Assembly (NCBI GenBank): GCA_003243915.1
Contig: QHCC01000011.1
Coordinates: 1 to 36,958, forward strand
From: Pseudonocardiales bacterium
GTDB lineage: Bacteria > Actinomycetota > Actinomycetes > Mycobacteriales > Jatrophihabitantaceae
Reading direction: 5' to 3'
DNA: 36,958 nt
The position numbers and the translations under genes are program-made. This document shows positions 31,192 through 36,958 of the stretch, piece by piece; position 1 is the stretch's first letter; each line of letters opens with the position of its first letter. A model generated the notes under the pieces. The model saw nothing but the letters and a program-made list of their open reading frames with translations, searched no databases and was not told where the DNA came from.

Positions 31192-31860
31192 GTGCACATC
31201 GTCATCATGGGATGCGGGCGCGTGGGGGCATCGCTGGCGCACAGCCTCGCGCGCCTGGAGCACAGCGTTGCCGTTGTCGACCAGGACCCACTTGCCTTCC
31301 GACGCCTGGGAAAGCACTTCAAGGGCCGTCAGATCACCGGCATCGGCTTCGACCAGGACACCCTCGTCTCGGCGGGCATCGAGGACGCCGACGCCTTCGC
31401 GGCGGTCAGCAGCGGCGACAACTCCAACATCATCGCGGCGCGGGTGGCACGCGAGACCTACGGAGTCCAGAAGGTCGTGGCCCGGATCTATGACCCGAAG
31501 CGCGCCGAGGTGTACGAGCGCCTGGGCATCCCGACGGTCGCCACCGTGCCCTGGACGGCGGCCCGGCTGCTCAAGAGCGTCCTCGGTGAGGCGACGGCGG
31601 AGGCCTGGCGCGACCCGTCGGGCACGATCGCGCTGCTGCACGTCACCCCGCACGAGGGTTGGGTCGGGCACCCGCTGACCGAGTTCGAGAGCGCCACCGG
31701 CGCCCGGGTCGCCCTGATCACCCGCTTCGGTACCGGCCAGCTGCCGCTGGCCTCCAGCGTCGTCCAATCCGGCGACGGCCTGCACGTCCTGGTCGCCGAC
31801 GACCACGCCGAATTGCTGCGCGATCTCGTCAGCCGGGCCCCACAGGGGGCACCGTCATGA
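31192..31860 (+). CDS. ceoB: TrkA-family potassium uptake regulatory protein CeoB
   Basis: The 222-aa protein has an RCK-N (TrkA-N) Rossmann domain, VHIVIMGCGRVGASLAHSL (the NAD-binding glycine motif), VVDQDP as the ribose-binding acidic end and GDNSNIIAARVARE. An RCK-C domain covers about 135-215. Such proteins gate potassium channels or transporters in response to nucleotide binding. GTG 31192 follows GAGAGGAG (31174-31181) at 10 nt, and a TAGCGT hexamer at 31107-31112 could be its promoter. The stop overlaps the ceoC start (ATGA). Position and divergence from the permease match Rv2691. Confidence 0.92.
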   Translation: MHIVIMGCGRVGASLAHSLARLEHSVAVVDQDPLAFRRLGKHFKGRQITGIGFDQDTLVSAGIEDADAFAAVSSGDNSNIIAARVARETYGVQKVVARIYDPKRAEVYERLGIPTVATVPWTAARLLKSVLGEATAEAWRDPSGTIALLHVTPHEGWVGHPLTEFESATGARVALITRFGTGQLPLASSVVQSGDGLHVLVADDHAELLRDLVSRAPQGAPS

Positions 31861-32516
31861 GGGTGGCCATCGCCGGCGCCGGCTCGGTGGGGCGCTCGAT
31901 AGCCCGGGAGCTGCTGGCCAACGAGCACCAGGTGCTGCTCATCGACAAGGACCCCCGCAAGGTCCATCCCGACCGCATCGAGGGCGCCGAGTGGCTGCTC
32001 GGCGACGCGTGCGAGGTGGCCAACCTCGAGAACGCCGGCCTCGAGGAGTTCGACGTCGTCATCGGTGCGACCGGCGACGACAAGGTCAACCTCGTGCTCT
32101 CGCTGCTCGCCAAGACCGAGTTCTCGGTGCGCCGCGTCGTGGCCCGTATCAATCACCCGGCCAACGAATGGCTGTTCACCGAGGCGTGGGGCGTCGACGT
32201 CGCCGTGTCGACGCCGCGGGTTCTCGCGGCTCTGGTCGAGGAGGCGGTCGAGGTCGGCGACGTCGTCCGCCTATTCGGGCTGCGGCAGGGGCAGGCGAAC
32301 CTGGTCGAAGTGACGCTGCCCGACCGGGCACCGTGCGCGGGCCGCGCCGTCCGTGACCTCGATCTACCCAAGGACGCGGCTCTGGTGGCGATCGTGCGCG
32401 GGGCCCGCGTCATCACGCCGTCGGCCGAGGAACCCCTCGAGTCCGGCGACGAACTGCTGTTCGTCGCGCTACCCGAGGCCGAGAAGGAGCTGCACCGCTC
32501 CGTCCTCGGCGACTGA
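31857..32516 (+). CDS. ceoC: TrkA-family potassium uptake regulatory protein CeoC
   Basis: The second RCK protein of the pair has 219 aa. VAIAGAGSVGRSIARELL is the NAD-binding motif, LIDKDPRKV the acidic turn and GATGDDKVNLVLSLLAK the following helix. An RCK-C domain covers about 135-213 (LVEVTLPDRAPCAGRAVRDL). Two adjacent RCK genes usually form a hetero-oligomeric ring on one transporter. Translation is coupled to ceoB through ATGA overlap. It corresponds to Rv2692 and is convergent with the DUF3159 gene, 6 bp between stops. Confidence 0.92.
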   Translation: MRVAIAGAGSVGRSIARELLANEHQVLLIDKDPRKVHPDRIEGAEWLLGDACEVANLENAGLEEFDVVIGATGDDKVNLVLSLLAKTEFSVRRVVARINHPANEWLFTEAWGVDVAVSTPRVLAALVEEAVEVGDVVRLFGLRQGQANLVEVTLPDRAPCAGRAVRDLDLPKDAALVAIVRGARVITPSAEEPLESGDELLFVALPEAEKELHRSVLGD

Positions 32517-32522
32517 CGAGAC

Positions 32523-33200
32523 TCAGCTGACGCCGTCGGCGGGCGCCGCGAGGCGTCGGCGGGCCCGCGTCACGATCCAGAATCCGAAACCGACGGCAGC
32601 GATGTAGAGCGGGTAGCCCATCGAGATGCGGGCGAAGGCCAGCCAGCCGGTCGCGTTGTGCCTGAACAACGTCAGCTGCACGATCCCGCGGGCGAGGAAC
32701 ACGACGGTCGCCGCCAGCGTGGCCACGGTGTAGGCACGCAGCAGCGTGCGGCGGCGATACCAGGGCGCGTCGTCACTGCCAGGCGTCGGATCGAGGAACT
32801 CCCAGAGCAATCCCACGACCGGACGCCGCACGATGGCCGACACGCCGAAGGCGGCGCCATAGGCGAAGCTGCTCCAGATCCCGAGCAGGAAGTACCCACG
32901 TGCCTGTCCGGTCCGGGCGGCGATGAACGCCGCGACGACGACGGCGAACAGGCCGGTGAGCGCCTGCTGCACGGGTTGGTGCCGGATCAGGCGGTAGGCC
33001 GCCAGGACGATGGCCGACCCGATAGCGGCCACGATCGCCGGGCGCAGGCTGGTGAGCGAGTTCACGACGACGAAGACGACTGGCGGGATGGCGGTGATGA
33101 CCGTCCCCGTCCAGCCCCCGATGCCGGTGAGCAGCTGCTGACGGTAGTTCTCACGCAGGTCGCTGCGGCTCGGCGGGGCCGTGTCCTCGGTGCCTGTCAT
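32523..33200 (-). CDS. DUF3159 family membrane protein
   Basis: The 225-aa protein has a short soluble N-terminus and six hydrophobic segments: VITAIPPVVFVVVNSL, PAIVAAIGSAIVLAAY, LTGLFAVVVAAFIAART, GIWSSFAYGAAFGVSAI, LRAYTVATLAATVVFLA and PLYIAAVGFGFWIV. The family (Rv2693c) is uncharacterised; its placement near potassium regulators is conserved but unexplained. ATG 33200 overlaps the stop of the OB-fold gene (ATGA), so translation is coupled. A longer open frame to 33572 is a shadow of that gene. Confidence 0.9.
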   Translation of the reverse strand: MTGTEDTAPPSRSDLRENYRQQLLTGIGGWTGTVITAIPPVVFVVVNSLTSLRPAIVAAIGSAIVLAAYRLIRHQPVQQALTGLFAVVVAAFIAARTGQARGYFLLGIWSSFAYGAAFGVSAIVRRPVVGLLWEFLDPTPGSDDAPWYRRRTLLRAYTVATLAATVVFLARGIVQLTLFRHNATGWLAFARISMGYPLYIAAVGFGFWIVTRARRRLAAPADGVS

Positions 33201-33565
33201 CCGTGCGCGGCGCTCTGCAACTCGTACCACGGGTTGTAGATGGCGAGCCGGTCGTCGTGTACCCCGACCCGGCCCCGCGCCACCAGCCGGCGTCCCGGTT
33301 CGATGCCGGCGATCCGCCGGCGGCCGAGCCAGACCAGCATGACGGCCGCCGAGCCGTCGAACAGTTCGGCCTCCAGCGTCGGCACGGTCTCGCGCGGGTT
33401 GTAGACGACAGCCCGCAGCCGCCCCGTGACGCTGACGACGACGCCGCGGCGCAGCTCCAGCAGGGGCTTGCACGACAGCCGCTCCACCTCGGAACGCAGC
33501 TCGGCCGCGTCTAGATGGTGCGCGCTGGCCGTGAGGCGCTTCAGCAGCGACGGTCGGTGGCCCAC
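33197..33565 (-). CDS. OB-fold nucleic-acid-binding-domain protein
   Basis: The 122-aa protein has a helical N-terminus (LLKRLTASAHHLDAAELRSE) and a five-strand OB fold: GVVVSVTGRLRAVVYN, VPTLEAELFDGSAAVMLVWL, RRRIAGIEPGRRLVARGRVG and DDRLAIYNPWYEL. Relatives sit beside DUF3159 in many actinobacteria (Rv2694c). The fold usually binds single-stranded nucleic acid, but no function is known here. GTG 33565 is set by TATTCT six bases upstream; ATG 33613 would add 16 residues unlike the family. Confidence 0.85.
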   Translation of the reverse strand: MGHRPSLLKRLTASAHHLDAAELRSEVERLSCKPLLELRRGVVVSVTGRLRAVVYNPRETVPTLEAELFDGSAAVMLVWLGRRRIAGIEPGRRLVARGRVGVHDDRLAIYNPWYELQSAAHG

Positions 33566-33571
33566 GCCGCA

Positions 33572-33577
33572 AGAATA
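33572..33577 (-). promoter_or_regulatory. -10 box for the OB-fold gene (leaderless)
   Basis: TATTCT (minus strand) is six bases from GTG 33565. It would transcribe the OB-fold and DUF3159 genes together. Confidence 0.45.
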
Positions 33578-33587
33578 GCCGCGTCGC

Positions 33588-34238
33588 TCAGAGCGGCTGT
33601 TCCTCGTCCTCACCGGACTGCGCGGTCAGCTCCTTCGGCAGCCGAAGCGGCACGGGCTCCCGGGCAGGCAGGGGCTCGGAGCCGCGGACCACGATGACCT
33701 GGCGCAGCGCCTTCTCGAACGGTGCCGCCTTCGCCCGGTCGGTGGCCAGCGCACCGACCAGCATGGCGCGCAGGAACCAGCGAGGTCCGTCGACTCCGAT
33801 GAAGCGCACCGGCACCTGGCCGCCGGTCTCTCCCGGTAGCTTGCCGGTGAGCTCGGTACCGAAGCCGGCGTCGGAGATCTCCTTGGCCACCCCGCGCTGG
33901 GAATTGACCGATTCGGCGATCTCGGCGCGGATGTCGTCCCAGATGGACTCATTGCGGGGCGCGGCGAACACGCCGAGCTGCATGTGCCCGTCCGATGCGG
34001 CCAACGTGACGGCGATGACCTGTTGAGCCTCGTTCATCTCCAGGCGCACGTCGATACCGGGCGCCACCGGCACCCGCAGGGCGCCCAGGTCGAGGCGGGC
34101 GATGTCGTCGTCCGGGGCGTCGCGCTCGTCGTAGGGCCCCTCGGTGGCCTCGGGCTCGTCACGGCTTCTGGTCTCCCAGGGCGGGGTCGCGTCCAATTTC
34201 GACCGCTCGGTGCGCTTCTCCTTGCGTCGCGACGCCAC
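33588..34238 (-). CDS. DUF3710 family protein
   Basis: The 216-aa protein is the actinobacterial DUF3710 type (Rv2696c), always found after dut and of unknown function. It has a basic/acidic low-complexity start (RRKEKRTERSK), then LDLGALRVPVAPGIDVRLEM, LQLGVFAAPRNESIWDDIR-like sequence, the conserved VPVRFIGVDGPRWFLRAML and a C-terminal EKALRQVIVVRGSEPLPARE. The GTG start shares one base with the dut stop, so the two are translationally coupled. It lies 22 bp upstream of the OB-fold gene. Confidence 0.92.
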   Translation of the reverse strand: MASRRKEKRTERSKLDATPPWETRSRDEPEATEGPYDERDAPDDDIARLDLGALRVPVAPGIDVRLEMNEAQQVIAVTLAASDGHMQLGVFAAPRNESIWDDIRAEIAESVNSQRGVAKEISDAGFGTELTGKLPGETGGQVPVRFIGVDGPRWFLRAMLVGALATDRAKAAPFEKALRQVIVVRGSEPLPAREPVPLRLPKELTAQSGEDEEQPL

Positions 34239-34762
34239 TACTCGTCCGCTCCCTTCGCTGCGTTGCGTGCGGAGGCGCTCAATGCTGTCGCCCCACCGGT
34301 GGATCCGTGCCCGCCGCCTCCCCGCGGCGACGCAGGCAAGTCCGTCACCTCGACGAACGCGGCCCGCTCGACGCGCTGGAACACCAGCTGGGCGATGCGT
34401 TCGCCGCGGTGCAGCTCGAGGGTGCGGGCGGGGTCGTGGTTGATGACGATGACCTTGATCTCGCCGCGGTACCCGGCGTCGACGGTGCCCGGTGCGTTCA
34501 CCAGACCGAGACCTGCACGGGCCGCGAGCCCGGAGCGCGGGTGGACGAACGCTGCGTATCCCTCGGGCAGCGCAATCGCCAGGCCGGTGGGCAGCACGGC
34601 GCGTTCACCCGGCGCCAGAGTCACGTCCTGGGCGCTCACGATGTCGGCGCCGGCATCACCGGGCAGCGCATACGCGGGCAGGTCGACGCCGGCGTCCAGG
34701 CGCTGGACGAGCACCCGCACCGGCGCGGGGGCGCCGGCCTCACGCAGGCTGTCGAGGCTCAC
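34238..34762 (-). CDS. dut: dUTP diphosphatase Dut
   Basis: Dut hydrolyses dUTP to dUMP, keeping uracil out of DNA and feeding thymidylate synthesis. The 174-aa protein has all five trimeric dUTPase motifs: GDAGADIVSA (I), PRSGLAAR (II), GTVDAGYRGEIKVIVIN (III, with the catalytic aspartate), RIAQLVFQRVE (IV) and GGGGHGSTGG (V). Motif V here reads GHGSTG where GFGSTG is usual, so the aromatic residue that stacks on uracil is histidine. The start is GTG 34762. It is first in the dut-DUF3710 pair and divergent from DUF3093, as in M. tuberculosis. Confidence 0.96.
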   Translation of the reverse strand: MSLDSLREAGAPAPVRVLVQRLDAGVDLPAYALPGDAGADIVSAQDVTLAPGERAVLPTGLAIALPEGYAAFVHPRSGLAARAGLGLVNAPGTVDAGYRGEIKVIVINHDPARTLELHRGERIAQLVFQRVERAAFVEVTDLPASPRGGGGHGSTGGATALSASARNAAKGADE

Positions 34763-34827
34763 GCCCTACCCCCGGCACGCGGGGCCCGCGGTGATCGTTC
34801 GGCTGGGTTGGTCATAGCGCCGAACGC

Positions 34828-34833
34828 TACCCT
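34828..34833 (+). promoter_or_regulatory. -10 box for the DUF3093 gene (leaderless)
   Basis: TACCCT is followed by seven bases and GTG 34841, placing the start inside a much longer open frame. Confidence 0.45.
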
Positions 34834-34840
34834 CGACGGC

Positions 34841-35323
34841 GTGAGCGGTGGCAGCGAGAGTCCGTCGACCGGCTCGGTGCCGCTGCACTATCGCGAGCCG
34901 CTGCGCGCGCCGTGGTGGTGGTATCTCGCTGCGCTCGCCATCGCCGCGATCTTCGCTGCCGAGTTCCACATCGCCCGGTTGCGGCTGACCGACTGGATCC
35001 CGTTCGGAATCCTGCTGCCGCTGTCGGTGGGGATCGTCTGGTGGCTGGGGCACAGCGCTCTGGAGGTGGCCGACGGTGAGCTGCGTATCCGCGGCGCCCA
35101 CCTGCCGTTGCGCTACGTGAGCGGCGCCGTGGCCTTGGACGGCCCCACCCTGCGGCGCGTGGTGGGGCGGGAGGGCGATCCAGCTGCCTTCGTCTCCATC
35201 CGGCCCTGGATCGGACCCGGTGTCCAGTTCTGGGTCGATGACCCCGAAGATCCCACGCCGTACTGGATCGTCAGCAGCCGGCGCCCGCAACGCGTGGTGG
35301 AGCTGCTCCGGTCCGCCGGCTGA
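34841..35323 (+). CDS. DUF3093 family membrane protein
   Basis: The 160-aa protein (Rv2698 family, unknown function) has a short polar N-terminus, LHYREPLRAPWWWYL, two membrane helices (about 28-47 and 55-73; LAALAIAAIFAAEF and GILLPLSVGIVWWLG) and a small cytoplasmic PH-like beta domain (LEVADGELRIRGAHLPL, GVQFWVDDPEDPTPYWIVSS). The open frame extends far upstream, antisense to dut; GTG 34841 is chosen for its TACCCT hexamer at 7 nt and its fit with the family N-terminus. Confidence 0.9.
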   Translation: MSGGSESPSTGSVPLHYREPLRAPWWWYLAALAIAAIFAAEFHIARLRLTDWIPFGILLPLSVGIVWWLGHSALEVADGELRIRGAHLPLRYVSGAVALDGPTLRRVVGREGDPAAFVSIRPWIGPGVQFWVDDPEDPTPYWIVSSRRPQRVVELLRSAG

Positions 35324-35343
35324 GACCAGAGCGGGGGCTGACG

Positions 35344-35368
35344 CGGGAGGCTCACACGGGAGGCTCAC
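35344..35368. repeat. Short tandem repeat CGGGAGGCTCAC
   Basis: The 12-mer occurs at 35344-35355 and 35357-35368, in the 92-bp gap after DUF3093. It may be a replication slip or a protein-binding site; nothing else supports a role. Confidence 0.4.
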
Positions 35369-35401
35369 GCTGGAGCCATCCGCCCGCGCGACGCCATGCC
35401 C

Positions 35402-35407
35402 TAGTCT
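35402..35407 (+). promoter_or_regulatory. -10 box for the short-chain dehydrogenase (leaderless)
   Basis: TAGTCT lies eight bases before ATG 35416; no ribosome binding site is present. Confidence 0.4.
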
Positions 35408-35415
35408 GCGGCGTC

Positions 35416-36189
35416 ATGACATCTCACGAGCAGGGGCAGCGCTTCGCCGGCCGGGTCGCCCTCGTCACCGGTTCCAGTCGCGGGATCGGTTTCGCCGTCG
35501 CGCAACGCCTCGTGGCCGAGGGGGCGCAGGTGTGTCTCACCGCCCGCAAGGCCGACGGTCTGGCGGGCGCCGTAGAGCGCCTGGGCGGTACCGCGCACGC
35601 CATCGCGGTCGCGGGGCGGGCAGACGACGGCGAGCACCAGGCCGACGCCATCGACAGTGTCGTGCGCGAGTTCGGGAAGATCGACGTGCTCGTCTACAAC
35701 ACCGGCATCAATCCCGCGTACGGCCCGCTCACCGAGCTCGATGAATCGGTGGCCCGCAAGATCATGGACGTCAACGTGCTGGCGGCGCTGTCCTGGGCTC
35801 GCCAGGCGCTCAGCGCCGGCCTGGGGACCGGCGGCGCCGGGGCGATCGTCAACGTCGCCTCGATCGCAGGGCTGGCTCCCTCGCCCGGCATCGGCTACTA
35901 CGGCGTCAGCAAGTCCGCGCTCATCGGGCTGACGATGCAGCTGGCCGCGGAGCTGAGTCCTCGGGTGCGGGTCAACGCGGTCGCGCCCGCTGTCGTCAAG
36001 ACCAAGTTCGCGGAGGCGCTCTACCTCGACAAGGAGGCCGAGGCGGCGGCCGCCTACCCCCTGGGCAGGCTGGGCGAGCCCGCCGACATCGGCGCCGCCG
36101 TGGCCTTCCTCGCCTCTTCCGACGCCGCCTGGATCACCGGCCAGATCATCGTGATCGACGGCGGCCTAAGCCTACGAGCGAGTCTGTAG
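35416..36189 (+). CDS. SDR-family oxidoreductase (FabG-like short-chain dehydrogenase)
   Basis: This 257-aa classical short-chain dehydrogenase has cofactor motif TGSSRGIGFAV (about 19-29), VLVYNTGI in place of the usual NNAG, VNVASIAG with the catalytic serine, YYGVSKSALIG (Tyr and Lys) and the C-terminal ASSDAAWITGQIIVIDGG. An arginine after the glycine motif (TGSSRG) suggests NADPH use. FabG-type ketoacyl reduction is possible, but substrate specificity cannot be read. It lies between DUF3093 and DUF4193, where M. tuberculosis has no gene, so it is an insertion in this lineage. Confidence 0.92.
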   Translation: MTSHEQGQRFAGRVALVTGSSRGIGFAVAQRLVAEGAQVCLTARKADGLAGAVERLGGTAHAIAVAGRADDGEHQADAIDSVVREFGKIDVLVYNTGINPAYGPLTELDESVARKIMDVNVLAALSWARQALSAGLGTGGAGAIVNVASIAGLAPSPGIGYYGVSKSALIGLTMQLAAELSPRVRVNAVAPAVVKTKFAEALYLDKEAEAAAAYPLGRLGEPADIGAAVAFLASSDAAWITGQIIVIDGGLSLRASL

Positions 36190-36342
36190 ACAACGCCCTT
36201 ACTGCAGCTCTAGGACCCGGCCACCACGCGAGAGCGCTCGGGCGAAGGGCGGATTGCTGCGGCGAGGCCGGCATCGGCGGCGGCTCTGCCGAGCGCCAGC
36301 GGGGCGGCGGACGAGGCAGTCGATCTCCAATCCAGAAAAAAG
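36190..36342. other. Gap between convergent SDR and DUF4193 genes
   Basis: A six-base A tract at 36336 reads as a T-run for the minus-strand DUF4193 transcript, but I see no stem before it. No gene or clear terminator can be supported in the remaining GC-rich sequence. Confidence 0.35.
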
Positions 36343-36651
36343 TCAGACACAATCGCGGCAGATGAACTGGCCGTTGCGGTGCCGGGCCAGTCGGCTGCGG
36401 TGGTGCACCAGGAAGCAGCTCGAGCAGGTGAACTCATCGTCCTGCTTGGGCAGCACCCGCACCGTGAGCTCTTCGCCGGACAGGCTGGACAGGTCGGCGC
36501 CGGGAAGCTCCAAGGATTCGTTCAGTTCGGTCTCGTCGACATCGATCGAGCCGGATTGGGCCTCAGCTCGTCGCGCCTTCAGCTCTTCGAGCGAGTCCTC
36601 GCTCAGCTCATCGACGTCACCGCGACGCGGTGCGTCGTAGTCGGTCGCCAT
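36343..36651 (-). CDS. DUF4193 family zinc-binding protein
   Basis: The 102-aa protein (Rv2699c family, unknown function) begins MATDYDAPRRGDVDELSEDS, then an acidic mid-section and a C-terminal metal site: FTCSSCFLVHHRSRLA (CxxC) paired with FICRDCV (CxxC). The acidic, zinc-ribbon layout resembles small RNA-polymerase-associated or regulatory proteins, but that is only inference. The gene has a clear ribosome binding site (GAGGAG and GAAGG upstream of ATG 36651). It diverges from the gene starting at 36921, as in M. tuberculosis. Confidence 0.93.
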   Translation of the reverse strand: MATDYDAPRRGDVDELSEDSLEELKARRAEAQSGSIDVDETELNESLELPGADLSSLSGEELTVRVLPKQDDEFTCSSCFLVHHRSRLARHRNGQFICRDCV

Positions 36652-36920
36652 CTGCCTTCAACTCCTCAACGGGATCGCCGATTGCACGGTCGTGGGTCGG
36701 TCACGTGGATGCGCGCTCTGGTCCCTGCGCTGCAACGTCTGATTGCAGCGTTTTGTGCCCGGTTAGGCGGTGCGGGGTTGCTCGTACGCACCGTCCCTCC
36801 GCGTGGTCGCGCGGGAACCGTACCGCGTCAACGCCAGGACACAACTGCGGGGCGGTCACACCCATTCCCGCAGCCCCCCGGATAGGCTTGCGCCTTGCGT
36901 CACGAGGGAGGCAAGCGATC
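36652..36920. promoter_or_regulatory. Divergent promoter region between DUF4193 and the next gene
   Basis: This 269-bp gap between two divergent starts should hold both promoters. TAGGCT at 36883-36888 is a possible -10 box for the right-hand gene, and GGGAGG precedes its ATG. A minus frame at 36701-36922 is proline/arginine rich and looks like chance. Confidence 0.35.
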
Positions 36921-36958
36921 ATGGTAAGTCCGACGAAGCGGCGTCCGCTTCCGGCCCT
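36921..36958 (+). CDS. Start of a gene cut by the window edge, positional match to cei (Rv2700)
   Basis: ATG 36921 follows GGGAGG with about 8 nt spacing and opens MVSPTKRRPLPA, a basic N-terminus that would suit an envelope protein with a following membrane helix. The position, divergent from DUF4193, is that of Cei, the LytR_C-domain cell-envelope integrity protein of mycobacteria. Only 12 codons are visible, so identity rests on gene order. Confidence 0.5.
   Translation, partial: MVSPTKRRPLPA

Noticed and set aside
36330-36345. Possible rho-independent terminator for DUF4193
   Set aside because: A T-run follows the stop on the minus strand, but no stem precedes it.
36701-36922. 73-aa minus-strand frame in the DUF4193/cei gap
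   Set aside because: It has no ribosome binding site, overlaps the region expected to hold two promoters, and shows no family resemblance.
1-36958. CRISPR array or intact insertion sequence
   Set aside because: I found no regularly spaced repeat series and no transposase with flanking terminal inverted repeats; the only mobile-element trace is the integrase fragment near 15.3 kb.

Overview
The window is GC-rich actinobacterial chromosome. From about 16.5 kb to the right end the gene order matches, as I recall it, the Mycobacterium tuberculosis stretch Rv2674-Rv2700: msrB, hemQ, hemY-type oxidase, hemE, DUF3000, RNase D, dxs, TRAM-domain RNA methyltransferase, APC permease, ceoB/ceoC, DUF3159, OB-fold protein, DUF3710, dut, DUF3093, DUF4193, and a start codon where cei (Rv2700) is expected. 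Differences such as a two-component system behind dxs, a short-chain dehydrogenase before DUF4193 and a zinc-ribbon gene beside hemE suggest a related actinomycete rather than Mycobacterium. Many genes have a TANNNT hexamer 6-8 nt before the start codon and no ribosome binding site, as in leaderless actinobacterial transcription.

The left 16 kb is accessory and partly decayed. Positions 1-5970 hold a VOC-protein tail, a DUF1990 protein, a metallo-beta-lactamase-fold protein with a zinc ribbon, a small membrane protein, an XRE-cupin regulator divergent from a flavin disulfide reductase/methyltransferase fusion, and a second methyltransferase. Positions 6199-7150 hold a frameshifted VOC gene and a beheaded alpha/beta hydrolase. 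Positions 7197-11480 are bracketed by an imperfect direct repeat (17 bp exact core). They contain a 497-aa PD-(D/E)XK nuclease-like protein, a methyltransferase, a small protein that may have a related fold, and an unknown gene split by an in-frame TGA.

Positions 12151-15221 form a distinctly AT-richer island: a divergent MurB-type reductase, a small membrane-anchored protein, an aspartyl/asparaginyl beta-hydroxylase and a family 2 glycosyltransferase. Beside it, at 15270-16235, lie a frameshifted tyrosine-recombinase fragment, an unrecognised pseudogene and a dihydrofolate-reductase-family remnant. This looks like cargo left by an integrated element, and it is the best candidate here for an undescribed envelope or nucleotide-sugar/natural-product pathway.

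The right half is housekeeping. A LigD-type primase-polymerase (non-homologous end joining) and a small membrane protein precede msrB. The hemE-hemG/Y-hemQ operon supplies the coproporphyrin-dependent haem pathway. DUF3000-rnd forms a tight pair. The dxs-response regulator-kinase run may be one transcript. A KimA-like permease diverges from the TrkA-type potassium regulators ceoB-ceoC. The dut-DUF3710 and OB-DUF3159 pairs overlap. No rRNA, tRNA, CRISPR array or intact insertion sequence was found.
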